Shown here: positions 50,970-60,734 of the stretch, in pieces
Numbering within the stretch: position 1 is the first letter of the stretch
How the letters are laid out: each line of letters begins with the position of its first letter
Origin: an uncultured Bacteroidales bacterium
GTDB lineage: Bacteria > Bacteroidota > Bacteroidia > Bacteroidales > Muribaculaceae
NCBI GenBank assembly: GCA_958418815.1
Contig: CATZGB010000016.1
Span: 1 to 64,000 of the forward strand
DNA length: 64,000 nucleotides
Reading direction: 5' to 3'
Notes under the pieces: generated by a model
What the model was told of the DNA's origin: nothing
Seen by the model: the letters and a program-made list of their open reading frames with translations, nothing else
The model's database searches: none
Translations under genes and position numbers: made by a program

Positions 50970-52010
50970 ATGAGGCTTATGGAAAGGCGGCCGGTTATGG
51001 CCGCGAATTTTTTTTGGGGCGGCGCTCTGACATTCGCGCTCGCGTTTGCTGCGGTCTTGTCGGGATGCTCCGGGGGGGCGGAATGGCGGCAGGCGCGTGG
51101 GGCCGTGTGGAATACCGTCTATAACATAACATATGAGGGGAATCGTGACATGTCAGACTCCATCCAGCGGATTTTCCGTGAGGTGGAACTGTCATTGTCG
51201 CCCTTCAACGACAGCTCTCTTGTGTCGCGGATCAACCGTGGGGAAACCACGGCCACAGACAGCCTTATGCGCCATGTGTTCACGGTCTCGACGGAAGTCA
51301 GCCGCCGGTCGGGCGGCCGATTTGACCCTACGGTGTCTCCGGCTGTGAACCTGTGGAAATTCGGCTATACCGGAAAGGTCGGCGCTGAGGAGAGCTGGGA
51401 GCCGTCGCAGGCTGAAATCGACAGCGTGATGGAGTATGTCGGCATCCTTGACTGCCGGATAGATTCCGCCGGGACCATGCACAAGAAACACCCCCTGACC
51501 ACTTTCAATTTCTCGGCCGTCACCAAAGGCTATGCCTGCGACCTGATTGCCGACATGCTCCGGCGCAACGGCGTGGAGAACGCGATGGTGGAAATCGGAG
51601 GGGAGGTGGTCGTCAGGGGGCGCAGCCCGCGTGGCGGCCTGTGGCGGCTGCAGATAGATGCCCCGGTGGAGGAGACGGATGGAGTCCCGGGCCATGAGCG
51701 GCTTGAGACGGTCGAGGTCACCGATTGCGGTGTCGCTACGTCGGGCAACTACCGCAACTTCCATCAAAGCTCGCGTGGCAGGGTCGGCCACACAATCGAC
51801 CCTTTGACCGGGCAGCCATGCTCAAGCCCATTGCTGTCGGTCACCGTCATAGCCCCGTCATGCGCCGAGGCCGACGCTTACGCCACCGCGGCCATGGCTT
51901 CGCCCGGAGTGGAGGAGGCCGCCTCTATGCTGTCGTCGGCCGGTATGAGGGGGATACTGGTGTCGGCCTCCCCGGGTGATTCACTCTTCACTGTCAGGCG
52001 CGTGGAATGA
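50970..52010 (+). CDS. apbE: FAD:protein FMN transferase (ApbE), lipoprotein
   Basis: 346 residues from ATG 50970. Signal with lipobox LSGC (Cys33), then the ApbE domain: NFSAVTKGYACDLIADML, MVEIGGEVVVRG, TSGNYRNF, HTIDPLTGQPC and the Mg-binding CAEADAYATAAM. It attaches FMN by a phosphoester bond to Thr in subunits such as NqrB/NqrC and RnfD/RnfG on the periplasmic side. None of those targets is in the window. Terminator at 52033-52064. Confidence 0.93.
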   Translation: MRLMERRPVMAANFFWGGALTFALAFAAVLSGCSGGAEWRQARGAVWNTVYNITYEGNRDMSDSIQRIFREVELSLSPFNDSSLVSRINRGETTATDSLMRHVFTVSTEVSRRSGGRFDPTVSPAVNLWKFGYTGKVGAEESWEPSQAEIDSVMEYVGILDCRIDSAGTMHKKHPLTTFNFSAVTKGYACDLIADMLRRNGVENAMVEIGGEVVVRGRSPRGGLWRLQIDAPVEETDGVPGHERLETVEVTDCGVATSGNYRNFHQSSRGRVGHTIDPLTGQPCSSPLLSVTVIAPSCAEADAYATAAMASPGVEEAASMLSSAGMRGILVSASPGDSLFTVRRVE

Positions 52011-52032
52011 ACGTCGGCCAGAGGTGTATATG

Positions 52033-52064
52033 CAACAAGGGCTGTCTCACGACAGCCCTTGTTG
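52033..52064 (+). terminator. Intrinsic terminator of apbE
   Basis: CAACAAGGGCTGTC pairs perfectly with GACAGCCCTTGTTG (14 bp, loop TCAC), followed by TTTATCTTT. Confidence 0.85.
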
Positions 52065-52228
52065 TTTATCTTTAACCTTAAATCTAATACCATGAAAAAA
52101 CACAGTGCAAATATAGTATTTATACCATCAAAACATCCTTGGGCGGGGAAGGTTCATCACGACTATTGGTTTAACTTTCTTTAACATCAGGAAGTTTTCC
52201 CGCCTCGTGAAAACTGCCTAACTTTATG

Positions 52229-52249
52229 TCGCGAAAACAGACTCGCGAC
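52229..52249. promoter_or_regulatory. Small inverted repeat in the leader of the OmpR-type regulator gene
   Basis: GTCGCG-N9-CGCGAC about 85 bases before the start, just after a near-consensus TAACTTTA at 52219-52226. It could be an operator or a leader hairpin. Nothing else is evident in 52065-52331 apart from a doubtful 30-codon frame at 52092. Confidence 0.4.
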
Positions 52250-52331
52250 AACACGGAAACATAACAAGGCGTTCCCCGGGCCGGCGTTGCCTCCCGAGGG
52301 ACACGTTATCATATAAATATTACTGACAGCA

Positions 52332-53039
52332 ATGAGAATCAGAATCCTTGTGATTGATGATGAGGAATCTTACTGCGAGATTCTTAAATATAACCTCCAG
52401 CGCGAAGGCTACGAGGTAGACACCGCCGAGTCGGCCGAGGAGGCCCTGAGGCTTGACTTGTCGATTTACCAGCTGATGATTGTCGACATCATGATGGAGC
52501 GGCTCAGCGGATTCGACTTCGCCAAACGGGTGCGCAACAATCCTGCCACCGAGAACACCCCCATAATCTTCTGCTCCGCCCTCAACGGGGAGGATGACAC
52601 TGTCATGGGGCTTAACATCGGCGCCGACGACTACATCACCAAGCCGTTCACCATCGGAGAGGTCATCGCCAGGGTCAGGGCCGTGTTGAGGCGTACCCAG
52701 GCTTCCCAGCAGGTGGCATACAACGCCTCTCAGAGCAACTACGAGCCTGACATCACTTTCAAGACCCTGCGCCTCGACCGCAACAACAAGATCTGCTATA
52801 TCGACGGCAAGGAGGTGGTGCTGACAAAAAAGGAGATACAGCTGTTGCTGTTCTTCCTTACCCACCGCGAGCGCATTCATTCGCGTGATGAGATAATGAA
52901 CCAGGTATGGGGCCACCAGGAGGTCTCAAACCGGGCCATCGACACCAACATCACCCGTCTGCGCCAGAAAATCGGGCAGTATGGCGACCATATCGTCACC
53001 CGTCTCGGTTTCGGTTATGGCTTCAAGGCTGAAATCTGA
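52332..53039 (+). CDS. OmpR-family response regulator (RprY-like)
   Basis: 235 residues: receiver domain (1-120) with phospho-acceptor Asp52 (IVDIMM), the acidic DDEE pocket and KPF Lys, then a winged-helix DNA-binding domain (about 140-235; VVLTKKEIQLLLFFLTHRERIHSRDEI, NRAIDTNITRLRQKI). It is followed two bases later by its kinase gene. The pair resembles RprX/RprY of Bacteroides; target genes unknown. Confidence 0.93.
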   Translation: MRIRILVIDDEESYCEILKYNLQREGYEVDTAESAEEALRLDLSIYQLMIVDIMMERLSGFDFAKRVRNNPATENTPIIFCSALNGEDDTVMGLNIGADDYITKPFTIGEVIARVRAVLRRTQASQQVAYNASQSNYEPDITFKTLRLDRNNKICYIDGKEVVLTKKEIQLLLFFLTHRERIHSRDEIMNQVWGHQEVSNRAIDTNITRLRQKIGQYGDHIVTRLGFGYGFKAEI

Positions 53040-53041
53040 CA

Positions 53042-54658
53042 GTGGACACCAGCAAGACAAACATCACCTCAGGCAAGCATCTCTTCCAGGGCAAACGGCG
53101 GATAAGATACCATCTGAAGCTGTTTCTTATCGCCATAGTCTGCCTATGGGGAGTCGTGGGTGTCTTCGCGGGGCTGGAATACCGCAACGTGAAGCATTAC
53201 CGCATCGCGTCGCTCGCGAGCAGCGTCGACCTCGCGGTGGGAAACATCCTCGCCGGCCATGAAGACGGGCGCGACATGAGGCCCTTCATGAACTTCCTCG
53301 AAAGCTACCTTGAGGACTCACCCCTGAATGGCATGAGCATGTCGGTGTATGACGCCGCGTCAGGGCGCCTGCTTTACTCCCACGGCCCGGCGATCGGCGA
53401 GATTCCGGTCGAGGCCGCAGGGATGGAGCCTGTGCTGCGTGCCGACGGCACACGCTCGTTGCAGATTTTCAACATCCGCCTCAGGGATGGCCGTAAGATA
53501 TTCCTTTACAACCGGGGAGAGTCTTCCGACGGGGAGATAATCATCCACACATACCTTCCCCAGTCGGGCGAGGTTGACAACGCTTTGACAATCGGATCGG
53601 CCTTCTGGCTGATTGTGCTGTTCGTGGGCCTGGTCGGCACAGTGACAGCCTGGGTGGTGACGGCCCATCAGGCCAAGAACATCACCCTCCTCCACGATTT
53701 CGCGTCGCGCGCGGCATCCGACAGGGAATTCATCCCGATGGGCGACTTCCCCAAAGATGAGATCGGCGACATCTCACGCCAGATAGTGGCCATATACAAC
53801 GCCCGAATGCAGGCGAATGTGCGCCGCGAGCGCGAGCATGTCATCGCCCTCAAGGCCACAGAGGAGAAAAACAACCTCAAACGGGCTATGACAAACAACA
53901 TCTCCCATGAGCTGAAAACCCCGATAGGCATCATCCGCTCATATCTGGAGATGATTCTCTCAAATCCTGACATGAGCGCCGAGGAGAGGACCCATTTCCT
54001 CGGGAAGGCGCAGAACAATGTCGAGCGGCTGGTCTCGATGATGAACGACCTGTCGACCATGACGCGCCTCGAGGAGTCAAACGGGAAGATTCCGATCTCC
54101 GATATCGACTTCCACGACCTGGTGTTCTCGCTGGCCGAGGATTTCACCCAGAGCGGACTTCTTAAGTCGATGGATTTCAACTACAACATCCCGCTCGACT
54201 GCCATGTGTATGGCAACGGTGAACTGCTGATAGGGATGTTGTCCAACCTCGCCAAGAACGCCGTGGCATATTCCCAGGGCACGGAAACGGGGGTGGTGTT
54301 GATCGGACGCAACGAAAACTTCTACACATTCTCATTCTACGACAATGGAGTCGGGGTGGGGGAGGAGCATCTGGGACATCTATTCGACCGCTTCTACCGC
54401 ATCGACACCGGGCGTTCGCGGAAGGTAGGCGGGACCGGCCTCGGGCTTCCCATCGTCAAGAGCGCCGTCAACACCATGGGCGGAAGCATATCAGTGCGCA
54501 ACCGCCGCGGTGGCGGCCTGGAATTCATATTCACCCTGCGCCGGGTAAAGGAATCCCCCCGGCAGCCCTCCACAGCCGACAACGCGCAGGCCGAGGATGT
54601 GCCGCCGGCCGTAACCGAAGGGGATTCCGCCCCTGGAGGTGTCTCCACGCAGGCGTAA
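53042..54658 (+). CDS. Sensor histidine kinase (RprX-like), GTG start
   Basis: 538 residues. Two membrane helices (about 28-46 and 186-207) enclose a periplasmic sensor; a HAMP-like linker leads to the kinase core with NNISHELKTP (His289), NLAKNAVAYS, DNGVGVGEEH and GGTGLGLPIVK. The tail (about 505-538) is low-complexity Pro/Ala/Glu. The GTG at 53042 follows the regulator stop by two bases. Partner is the OmpR-type regulator encoded just before it. Confidence 0.92.
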   Translation: MDTSKTNITSGKHLFQGKRRIRYHLKLFLIAIVCLWGVVGVFAGLEYRNVKHYRIASLASSVDLAVGNILAGHEDGRDMRPFMNFLESYLEDSPLNGMSMSVYDAASGRLLYSHGPAIGEIPVEAAGMEPVLRADGTRSLQIFNIRLRDGRKIFLYNRGESSDGEIIIHTYLPQSGEVDNALTIGSAFWLIVLFVGLVGTVTAWVVTAHQAKNITLLHDFASRAASDREFIPMGDFPKDEIGDISRQIVAIYNARMQANVRREREHVIALKATEEKNNLKRAMTNNISHELKTPIGIIRSYLEMILSNPDMSAEERTHFLGKAQNNVERLVSMMNDLSTMTRLEESNGKIPISDIDFHDLVFSLAEDFTQSGLLKSMDFNYNIPLDCHVYGNGELLIGMLSNLAKNAVAYSQGTETGVVLIGRNENFYTFSFYDNGVGVGEEHLGHLFDRFYRIDTGRSRKVGGTGLGLPIVKSAVNTMGGSISVRNRRGGGLEFIFTLRRVKESPRQPSTADNAQAEDVPPAVTEGDSAPGGVSTQA

Positions 54659-54731
54659 TAAACCGCCCTGCGGAGACGTTATAATACAAGGTGGCGGCCT
54701 TGGCCCCCACCTCCCTAACACAGTAGAGACA

Positions 54732-57700
54732 ATGACGAAACCCTGCGCTCCGAAATTCCTGTTGTGGCTCTTGGTGGCAGTGGCCGTGGCGGCCACCGCT
54801 TTGCCGTCATGCTCTCCGAAAAAAAACAATGCCGCCACCAGGAAATACCAGGCTTTCATCACCCGTTACAACATATATTACAACGGCGACACCCATTACA
54901 AGGAGACGTTGAAGGAGATGGAGGAGGGGTATCAGGATGACTACTCCTCGCTGCTCCTCATACATCCGGCTGTGGCCAGGGGCAACTCCAAGGCCCCGCA
55001 GCCCAGCGGGAGTTTCGACAGGTCGATTGAAAAGGCCCAGAAAGCCATCCAGCTCCGCTCGATAAAGAAGAAGCCAAAGAAACAGGCCGGAAAGTCGTCT
55101 GACCCAGCCTATAAGGAATGGATGAAACGAGAGGAGTACAACCCGTTTCTCCACAATGCCTGGATGATGATGGGGCGGAGCCAGTATCTCAACGGCGATT
55201 TCCTCGGCGCGGCCTCCACGTTCTTCTACATCTCGCGTCATTTCTCATGGCTCCCCAACACCGTCACGGAGGCGCGACTCTGGGAAGCCCGGGCATACCT
55301 GGCCATGGACTGGCTTTTCGAGGCGGAGACGATACTGCGGCGGGTGAAGCCAGAGGCCGACCTTGTCAGCGGAGAGCTGAAAGGTCTTTATTACACCACG
55401 GAGGCAGACCTGCTCATCAAGCAGAAGGAGTGGGACAAGGGGGCCGAGATGCTGAGCAAGGCAATGAGCCATGTCTCCAAGGCGCAGCGCACGCGCCTCA
55501 ACTTCCTGCTTGGTCAGGTTTATGCGCTCGCAGGCAAGAAACAGCAGGCTTACAAGGCGTTCCAGGCTGCAGGCGGCAGCTCGTCGGCGTCTTACCGCAC
55601 CAAGTTCAACGCCCGCATAAAACAGAGCGAGGTCTTCACAGGTGAGGATGTGTCAAAGGAGGTGGCCGCTCTGCGCCGCATGACCCGCTATGACCGCAAC
55701 AAAGAGTATCTCGACCAGATTTATTACGCCATCGGAAACCTCTACCTGTCGCGCCGCGACACCGTCCGGGCGATTGAGAATTACGAGCTGGCTGTGGAGA
55801 AGTCGACCCGTTCGGGCATCGACAAGGCTATGGCGCAGCTGACCCTCGGCGGTCTGTATTATGACCGGAGACTCTATGCCAAAGCGCAGCCATGCTACTC
55901 TGAGGCGTTGCCGGTGATTCCCGACAACTATCCCGGATATGCCGGACTGAAACGCCGCAGCGACGTGCTTGACGAGCTTGCGGTCTATTCCCAGAATGTC
56001 GAGCTCCAGGACTCGCTGCTGAGGTTGGCGGCGATGACTCCCGAGCAGCAGATGAAGGTGATAGAGAAGCTTATCGACGAACTGAAAGAGAAGGAGAAGA
56101 AGGAGGCCGAGGCCGCCGCCCGAGAGGAGTTCCTCGCCAACAGGGGGCAGGATGGCCTGCAGGACCAGAACAACCAGGTGTTCACGATGAACAATGGCGA
56201 CGACTCGTGGTATTTCTACAACACGGCCACGAAGAACGCCGGACGCACCGAGTTCCAGCGCCGCTGGGGTAACCGCAAGCTTGAGGATGACTGGCGCCGC
56301 CGCAACAAGCAGACATTCAGTTTCAACGATTTCGGGATGGATACCCCCTCGGGTGATGATTCCCCGGAGGATGGAGACTTGCCGGCTGACTCGGTGGCCG
56401 CCCCCGACCAGGAGGCGCTCCAGAAAGAGAATGACCCTCATTTCCCGGAATATTACCTCAAGCAGATACCGAAGACCGACATGGAGAAACAGACGGCCAA
56501 CGATATCATACAGGAGGGGCTTTACAACATGGGTGTCATCCTGAAAGACAAGATGGAGGATTTGCCGGCGGCCGAGACCGAGTTTGAGACGTTGCTGCGC
56601 CGTTATCCCGACAATGTCTACCGTCTCGACGCTTACTACAACATGTATCTGATGTACATGCGCTCGGGCGATGTGGCCAAGGCCGAGAAATACCGCCGGT
56701 TGATACTCGACGAGTTCCCCGACACGAAGTATGGACTCGCCTTGCGCGACCCCGACTATATCGGCTCGCTCAGGCGAATGCAGGAGATGGAGGGGCAGCT
56801 TTACGACCAGGCCCTCGACGCTTACCTTGACAGCCGCAACGCCGAGGTGCATTCGCTCTACGCCACGGTCAGCAAGGATTTCCCGCTGAGCAAGCTGATG
56901 CCCAAATTCATGTTCCTCGAAGCATTGTCGTATGTCACCGACCGGAAGCCTGACGAGTTCAAGCAGACGCTGATGGAGTTGCTGGAGCGTTACCCCAACA
57001 CCGACCTCACGGAGTTTGCCTCCTCTTACCTCAAAGGGCTCGCGCAAGGCCGCAAGCTGCAGCACGGGGTGTCGAACATGAGAGGCATGCTCTGGGACAC
57101 TCGTCTTGGCAATGACTTCATACCATCTGACTCGACCGAGCTTAAGTTTGACCTCGACCCATCGCGGCAACAACTTCTGGTGTTGCTCTTCCCGACGGAT
57201 GAAATCAACCCCAACGCGTTGCTCTTCGAGGTGGCCCGCCACAACTTCTCTTCATTCGTGGTGAAGGATTTCGACCTTGAGCAGATGAACTTCGGGCGCC
57301 TCGGGCTCCTTATAATAAAAGGATTCTCCAATGTCAACGAAATCAACCATTACCTGAAGGTGATGAACTCGTCGACCCAGCTAGAGCTGCCCCCGCAGGT
57401 TAGGCCGGTGGTGATCTCGGTCGACAACTTCGACACGCTGCTGCGCGGTGGCGGTTCGTTTGACGAGTATTTCAGGTATATGCGTGACAAGACTTACGAG
57501 GACACCCAGGAGAGGGTGCTTCCATCCGAATTCTTCGAACACGAGCCTCCGGGGGTAGCTCCGGAGGGGTATGAGGGTGGCGACATTCCTGCTGAAGTAG
57601 ATGGCCTCTCTGACCGGGAATCCACCTCTGAGCCTGCCGGGCCTGCCATGCCGGATGAACCGGAGGTGTCGCCTGCCGCGCCCGTGGCTGAACCGGTCAA

Positions 57701-57890
57701 GCCGGAACAGGCGAAACCGGAACCAGCCAAACCTGAATCCGCGAAACCGGAACAGGTGAAACCTGAACCCGCCAAACCTGAGCCTGCCGCCCCTGTCACA
57801 GCGGCTCCAAAGCCTGCCCCTGCCCCCGCCCCTCCGGCGCTCCCCGATTATCCCGAGGGATCGGAGGGTGATGACCCATTGTTAGACTGA
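54732..57890 (+). CDS. porW: Type IX secretion lipoprotein PorW/SprE
   Basis: 1052 residues from ATG 54732 (a longer frame overlaps the kinase gene). Lipobox ALPSC (Cys27), then YQAFITRYNIYYNGDTHYKETL near the N-terminus, a family signature, TPR-type helical repeats (about 120-480 and 580-760), and a C-terminal domain (about 770-960). It ends in a Lys-Pro-Glu repeat (KPEPAKPE units, about 990-1030). PorW/SprE supports type IX secretion and gliding at the outer membrane. porX follows after seven bases, which strengthens the call. Confidence 0.88.
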   Translation: MTKPCAPKFLLWLLVAVAVAATALPSCSPKKNNAATRKYQAFITRYNIYYNGDTHYKETLKEMEEGYQDDYSSLLLIHPAVARGNSKAPQPSGSFDRSIEKAQKAIQLRSIKKKPKKQAGKSSDPAYKEWMKREEYNPFLHNAWMMMGRSQYLNGDFLGAASTFFYISRHFSWLPNTVTEARLWEARAYLAMDWLFEAETILRRVKPEADLVSGELKGLYYTTEADLLIKQKEWDKGAEMLSKAMSHVSKAQRTRLNFLLGQVYALAGKKQQAYKAFQAAGGSSSASYRTKFNARIKQSEVFTGEDVSKEVAALRRMTRYDRNKEYLDQIYYAIGNLYLSRRDTVRAIENYELAVEKSTRSGIDKAMAQLTLGGLYYDRRLYAKAQPCYSEALPVIPDNYPGYAGLKRRSDVLDELAVYSQNVELQDSLLRLAAMTPEQQMKVIEKLIDELKEKEKKEAEAAAREEFLANRGQDGLQDQNNQVFTMNNGDDSWYFYNTATKNAGRTEFQRRWGNRKLEDDWRRRNKQTFSFNDFGMDTPSGDDSPEDGDLPADSVAAPDQEALQKENDPHFPEYYLKQIPKTDMEKQTANDIIQEGLYNMGVILKDKMEDLPAAETEFETLLRRYPDNVYRLDAYYNMYLMYMRSGDVAKAEKYRRLILDEFPDTKYGLALRDPDYIGSLRRMQEMEGQLYDQALDAYLDSRNAEVHSLYATVSKDFPLSKLMPKFMFLEALSYVTDRKPDEFKQTLMELLERYPNTDLTEFASSYLKGLAQGRKLQHGVSNMRGMLWDTRLGNDFIPSDSTELKFDLDPSRQQLLVLLFPTDEINPNALLFEVARHNFSSFVVKDFDLEQMNFGRLGLLIIKGFSNVNEINHYLKVMNSSTQLELPPQVRPVVISVDNFDTLLRGGGSFDEYFRYMRDKTYEDTQERVLPSEFFEHEPPGVAPEGYEGGDIPAEVDGLSDRESTSEPAGPAMPDEPEVSPAAPVAEPVKPEQAKPEPAKPESAKPEQVKPEPAKPEPAAPVTAAPKPAPAPAPPALPDYPEGSEGDDPLLD

Positions 57891-57897
57891 CAGACCG

Positions 57898-59439
57898 ATG
57901 AGCGAATACAATATCCTATGGGCTGACGACGAGATAGACCTCCTCAAGCCCCACGTACTTTTCCTGAAATCCAAAGGCTACGAGCCGGTGACGGTCAACA
58001 ACGGCCGTGACGCGCTCGAGCTTGTGGCCTCGCGTCCGTTTGACCTGGTGATTCTCGACGAGAACATGCCTGGCCTGACGGGGCTGGAGACATTGCAGCG
58101 GGTGAAGGAGATTTCTCCCCAGACTCCTGTGATCATGATCACCAAGAGTGAGGAGGAGAACATCATGGACCAGGCTGTAGGCAACAAAATCGCCGATTAC
58201 CTGATAAAGCCGGTCAACCCGATGCAGATTCTGATGTCGATAAAGCGCAATCTCCATGGGGGGAAGCTGGTCAGCGAGACCGCGACCGACGCCTACCGCC
58301 GCGAGTTCCCCGAGATTTCACGGATGATTGACACAGCATCTTCCATCGAGGACTGGTATGCGGCCTATGAGAAGCTGACCGGTTGGGAGCTGCGCCTGGC
58401 CGCGGCCGACACCAATATGGATGAGATGCTTAAGATGCAGAAGGCCGACGCTGACGCGGCTTTCTACAAGTTCGTCAAGCGCAACTATGAGGAGTGGGTG
58501 ACCACCGACAATCATCCCGTCATGTCGCCCCAGGTGTTCAAGTCTGCCATATTCCCGCGCCTTGAAGATGGCGAGAAGCTGTTTTTCGTGGTGATAGACA
58601 ATTTCCGCCTCGACCTGTGGATGTCGATAAAGCCCATCCTCGCCGAGTTCTTCACATTCGAGGAGTCGCTTTACACTTCGATTCTCCCCACCGCCACCCA
58701 GTATGCCCGCAACGCCATATTCTCTGGGCTAATGCCTTCCGACATCGCCGCCATGTTTCCCCACCTTTGGGTCGACGAGGATGAGGATGAGGGGAAAAAC
58801 CTCAATGAAAGCGAGCTGGTCGCCACCCAGTTTGACCGTTACCGCCGCAGGTGTCGTTTCTCTTACAACAAAATCAACGACTCGGCCGGTGGCGAGAAAC
58901 TGCTGCGTGAGTTTGCCAATCTGAGGCAGAACGACCTCAACATCGTGGTGCTGAACTTCATCGACATGCTGTCCCACGCCCGTACCGAGAGCCGGATGAT
59001 ACGCGAGCTGGCCCGCACCGATGCCGCTTACCGTTCGTTGGCCGAGTCATGGTTCCGCCATTCCCCGGCCCTGGAGCTTTTCAAGATGGCGGCCCAGGCG
59101 GGATGGAAGGTGGTGGTGACCACCGACCACGGCACCATCCGAGTGGACAAGCCGGTTAAGGTGGTCGGCGACAAGAACACTAACACCAACCTGCGCTACA
59201 AGGTCGGCAAGAACCTCGGCTACAAGTCCGGGCAGGTGTTTGAAATCAAACGCCCCAGGCAGTTTGGCCTTCCGGCCCCGAATGTGTCGTCGGCATATAT
59301 CTTCGCCGGGAACAACGATTTCTTCGCCTATCCCAACAATTACAACTATTACGTGCAGTATTACGCCGACACGTTCCAGCACGGGGGCATCTCCATGGAG
59401 GAGATGCTGATTCCGCTTGTCACCCTTACTCCACGTTAA
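57898..59439 (+). CDS. porX: Type IX secretion regulator PorX (response regulator with PglZ phosphatase domain)
   Basis: 513 residues: CheY-like receiver (1-120) with Asp54 (VILDENMPG), a helical linker (120-210), and a PglZ/alkaline-phosphatase-type domain (about 215-510) with VVIDNFRLDLW, LPTATQYARNAIFSGLMPSDI and TTDHGT. PorX is known to be phosphorylated by the kinase PorY, to bind SigP, and to control type IX genes; its phosphatase domain acts on nucleotide signals. No porY is next to it. Downstream tsaE and birA are close enough for one transcript. Confidence 0.95.
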   Translation: MSEYNILWADDEIDLLKPHVLFLKSKGYEPVTVNNGRDALELVASRPFDLVILDENMPGLTGLETLQRVKEISPQTPVIMITKSEEENIMDQAVGNKIADYLIKPVNPMQILMSIKRNLHGGKLVSETATDAYRREFPEISRMIDTASSIEDWYAAYEKLTGWELRLAAADTNMDEMLKMQKADADAAFYKFVKRNYEEWVTTDNHPVMSPQVFKSAIFPRLEDGEKLFFVVIDNFRLDLWMSIKPILAEFFTFEESLYTSILPTATQYARNAIFSGLMPSDIAAMFPHLWVDEDEDEGKNLNESELVATQFDRYRRRCRFSYNKINDSAGGEKLLREFANLRQNDLNIVVLNFIDMLSHARTESRMIRELARTDAAYRSLAESWFRHSPALELFKMAAQAGWKVVVTTDHGTIRVDKPVKVVGDKNTNTNLRYKVGKNLGYKSGQVFEIKRPRQFGLPAPNVSSAYIFAGNNDFFAYPNNYNYYVQYYADTFQHGGISMEEMLIPLVTLTPR

Positions 59440-59452
59440 ACATCTCAAGACT

Positions 59453-59890
59453 ATGCTTCACGAAATAAGAATCCCAGACACCGCCTCGCTTCCCGAGGCC
59501 GCCCGCAGTTTTGTCGCCCTGATGGGGGACCAGACAGTATATGCCTTCCATGGAGAGATGGGGGCCGGAAAGACCACTTTCATCCGCGCGCTTGTAGAGC
59601 AGCTCGGCGTTGACTCTGATGAGGCCAATTCCCCCTCATTCTCCATCATCAACGAATACCGCTCTGACACCACGGCCGAACTGATATATCATTTCGACCT
59701 CTACCGCCTTGAAAGCGTTGAGGAGGCCCTTGAGATAGGGGTGGAAGACTACTTCGACTCCGGTGCGCTCTGCCTGCTTGAGTGGCCCGAACGCATCGAG
59801 CCGCTTCTGCCCGATGACACCGTCGTGGTGAAAATCACCGTCGACCCTGCCGACGATTCCCGCCTGCTGACGGTCAACATCCCCGACTGA
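59453..59890 (+). CDS. tsaE: tRNA threonylcarbamoyladenosine biosynthesis ATPase TsaE
   Basis: 145 residues from ATG 59453. P-loop GEMGAGKTT (34-42), NSPSFSIINEY and YHFDLYRL are the YjeE/TsaE signatures, with LLEWPERI near the end. TsaE supports the TsaB-TsaD complex in making t6A37 of ANN-decoding tRNAs. It follows porX after 13 bases, a common Bacteroidetes arrangement. Confidence 0.95.
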   Translation: MLHEIRIPDTASLPEAARSFVALMGDQTVYAFHGEMGAGKTTFIRALVEQLGVDSDEANSPSFSIINEYRSDTTAELIYHFDLYRLESVEEALEIGVEDYFDSGALCLLEWPERIEPLLPDDTVVVKITVDPADDSRLLTVNIPD

Positions 59891-59899
59891 CCTGCGGAG

Positions 59900-60685
59900 A
59901 TGATAACGCACTTCGACCAACTTGAGTCGACCAACAGCTACCTGCGGCAGAACCACCAGGGGATGCCGCAGCATGCGGTGGTGACGGCGGCATACCAGAC
60001 GGCAGGCCGCGGCCAGAGGGGCAACGGCTGGGAGTCTGAGCCTGGGCGCAACCTCCTCTTCTCGATGCTGTATTACCCCCCTGCTGACCTCCCCCCGTCG
60101 CGCCAGTTCCAGATTTCAAAGGCGGTGGCCTTGGCGGTGGCCGAGACCGTCGACCGCCTCCTTGACGGCACTGACCATCCCGAGGTCTGCATAAAATGGC
60201 CCAATGACATCTATGTCGGCGACCGGAAAATCGCCGGCATATTGATAGAGAACGCCCTGCAGTCTTCGACACGCATCGCGCATTCCATCATCGGCGTGGG
60301 CCTTAACGTCAACCAGCGCGAGTTCCGTTCCGGCGCTCCAAACCCCGTATCCGCGGTCAACATCACAGGCCGCGAAACTCCGCCTGAACTGGTGGCTGGC
60401 TGGCTCCGCCAGGCTCTCGTTGCCACACTTCCTCTTGAAGACGCTGAGCTTGACTTGCGTTATCGCGGCAGGTTGTGGCGCAGCCGTGGATTCCATCCGT
60501 ATATCTCGCTCGTGGCCTCGGCGGCCCCGGCTCCGACAGCTGTCAAGGTTGGCGGAGATTGCGGGCGTGCCGGATGTTTCGAGGCGGAGATTGTCGGGGT
60601 GGCCCCTGACGGCCCCATCACGCTCAGGACCAGGTCTGGCGAGTTGCGGGTGTTCAGCTTCAAGGAGGTGGCGCCTGTGTTGTGA
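59900..60685 (+). CDS. birA: Biotin-[acetyl-CoA carboxylase] ligase, no DNA-binding domain
   Basis: 261 residues. The biotinyl-AMP site GRGQRGNGW, the LLFSMLYYP strand, KWPNDIYVGDRKIAGILIE with the catalytic Lys, and GVGLNVNQREF are clear. It biotinylates carboxylase carrier proteins. The N-terminal helix-turn-helix of E. coli BirA is absent, so it is a ligase only. Confidence 0.95.
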   Translation: MITHFDQLESTNSYLRQNHQGMPQHAVVTAAYQTAGRGQRGNGWESEPGRNLLFSMLYYPPADLPPSRQFQISKAVALAVAETVDRLLDGTDHPEVCIKWPNDIYVGDRKIAGILIENALQSSTRIAHSIIGVGLNVNQREFRSGAPNPVSAVNITGRETPPELVAGWLRQALVATLPLEDAELDLRYRGRLWRSRGFHPYISLVASAAPAPTAVKVGGDCGRAGCFEAEIVGVAPDGPITLRTRSGELRVFSFKEVAPVL

Positions 60686-60734
60686 AAGGTTGGTTGATGC
60701 GATGTGGTTGCCGGAGTGGGCGCGGATTCGCAAT

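Noticed and set aside
52092..52184. A 30-codon frame (MKKHSANIVFIPSK...) before the OmpR-type regulator
   Set aside because: No promoter or family support, and the AT-rich leader gives such frames by chance; kept only as a remark.
55653..57242. A 529-codon open frame antisense to porW
   Set aside because: The sense strand has a lipobox and PorW family signatures; the antisense product is Leu/Val/Arg-biased shadow sequence.
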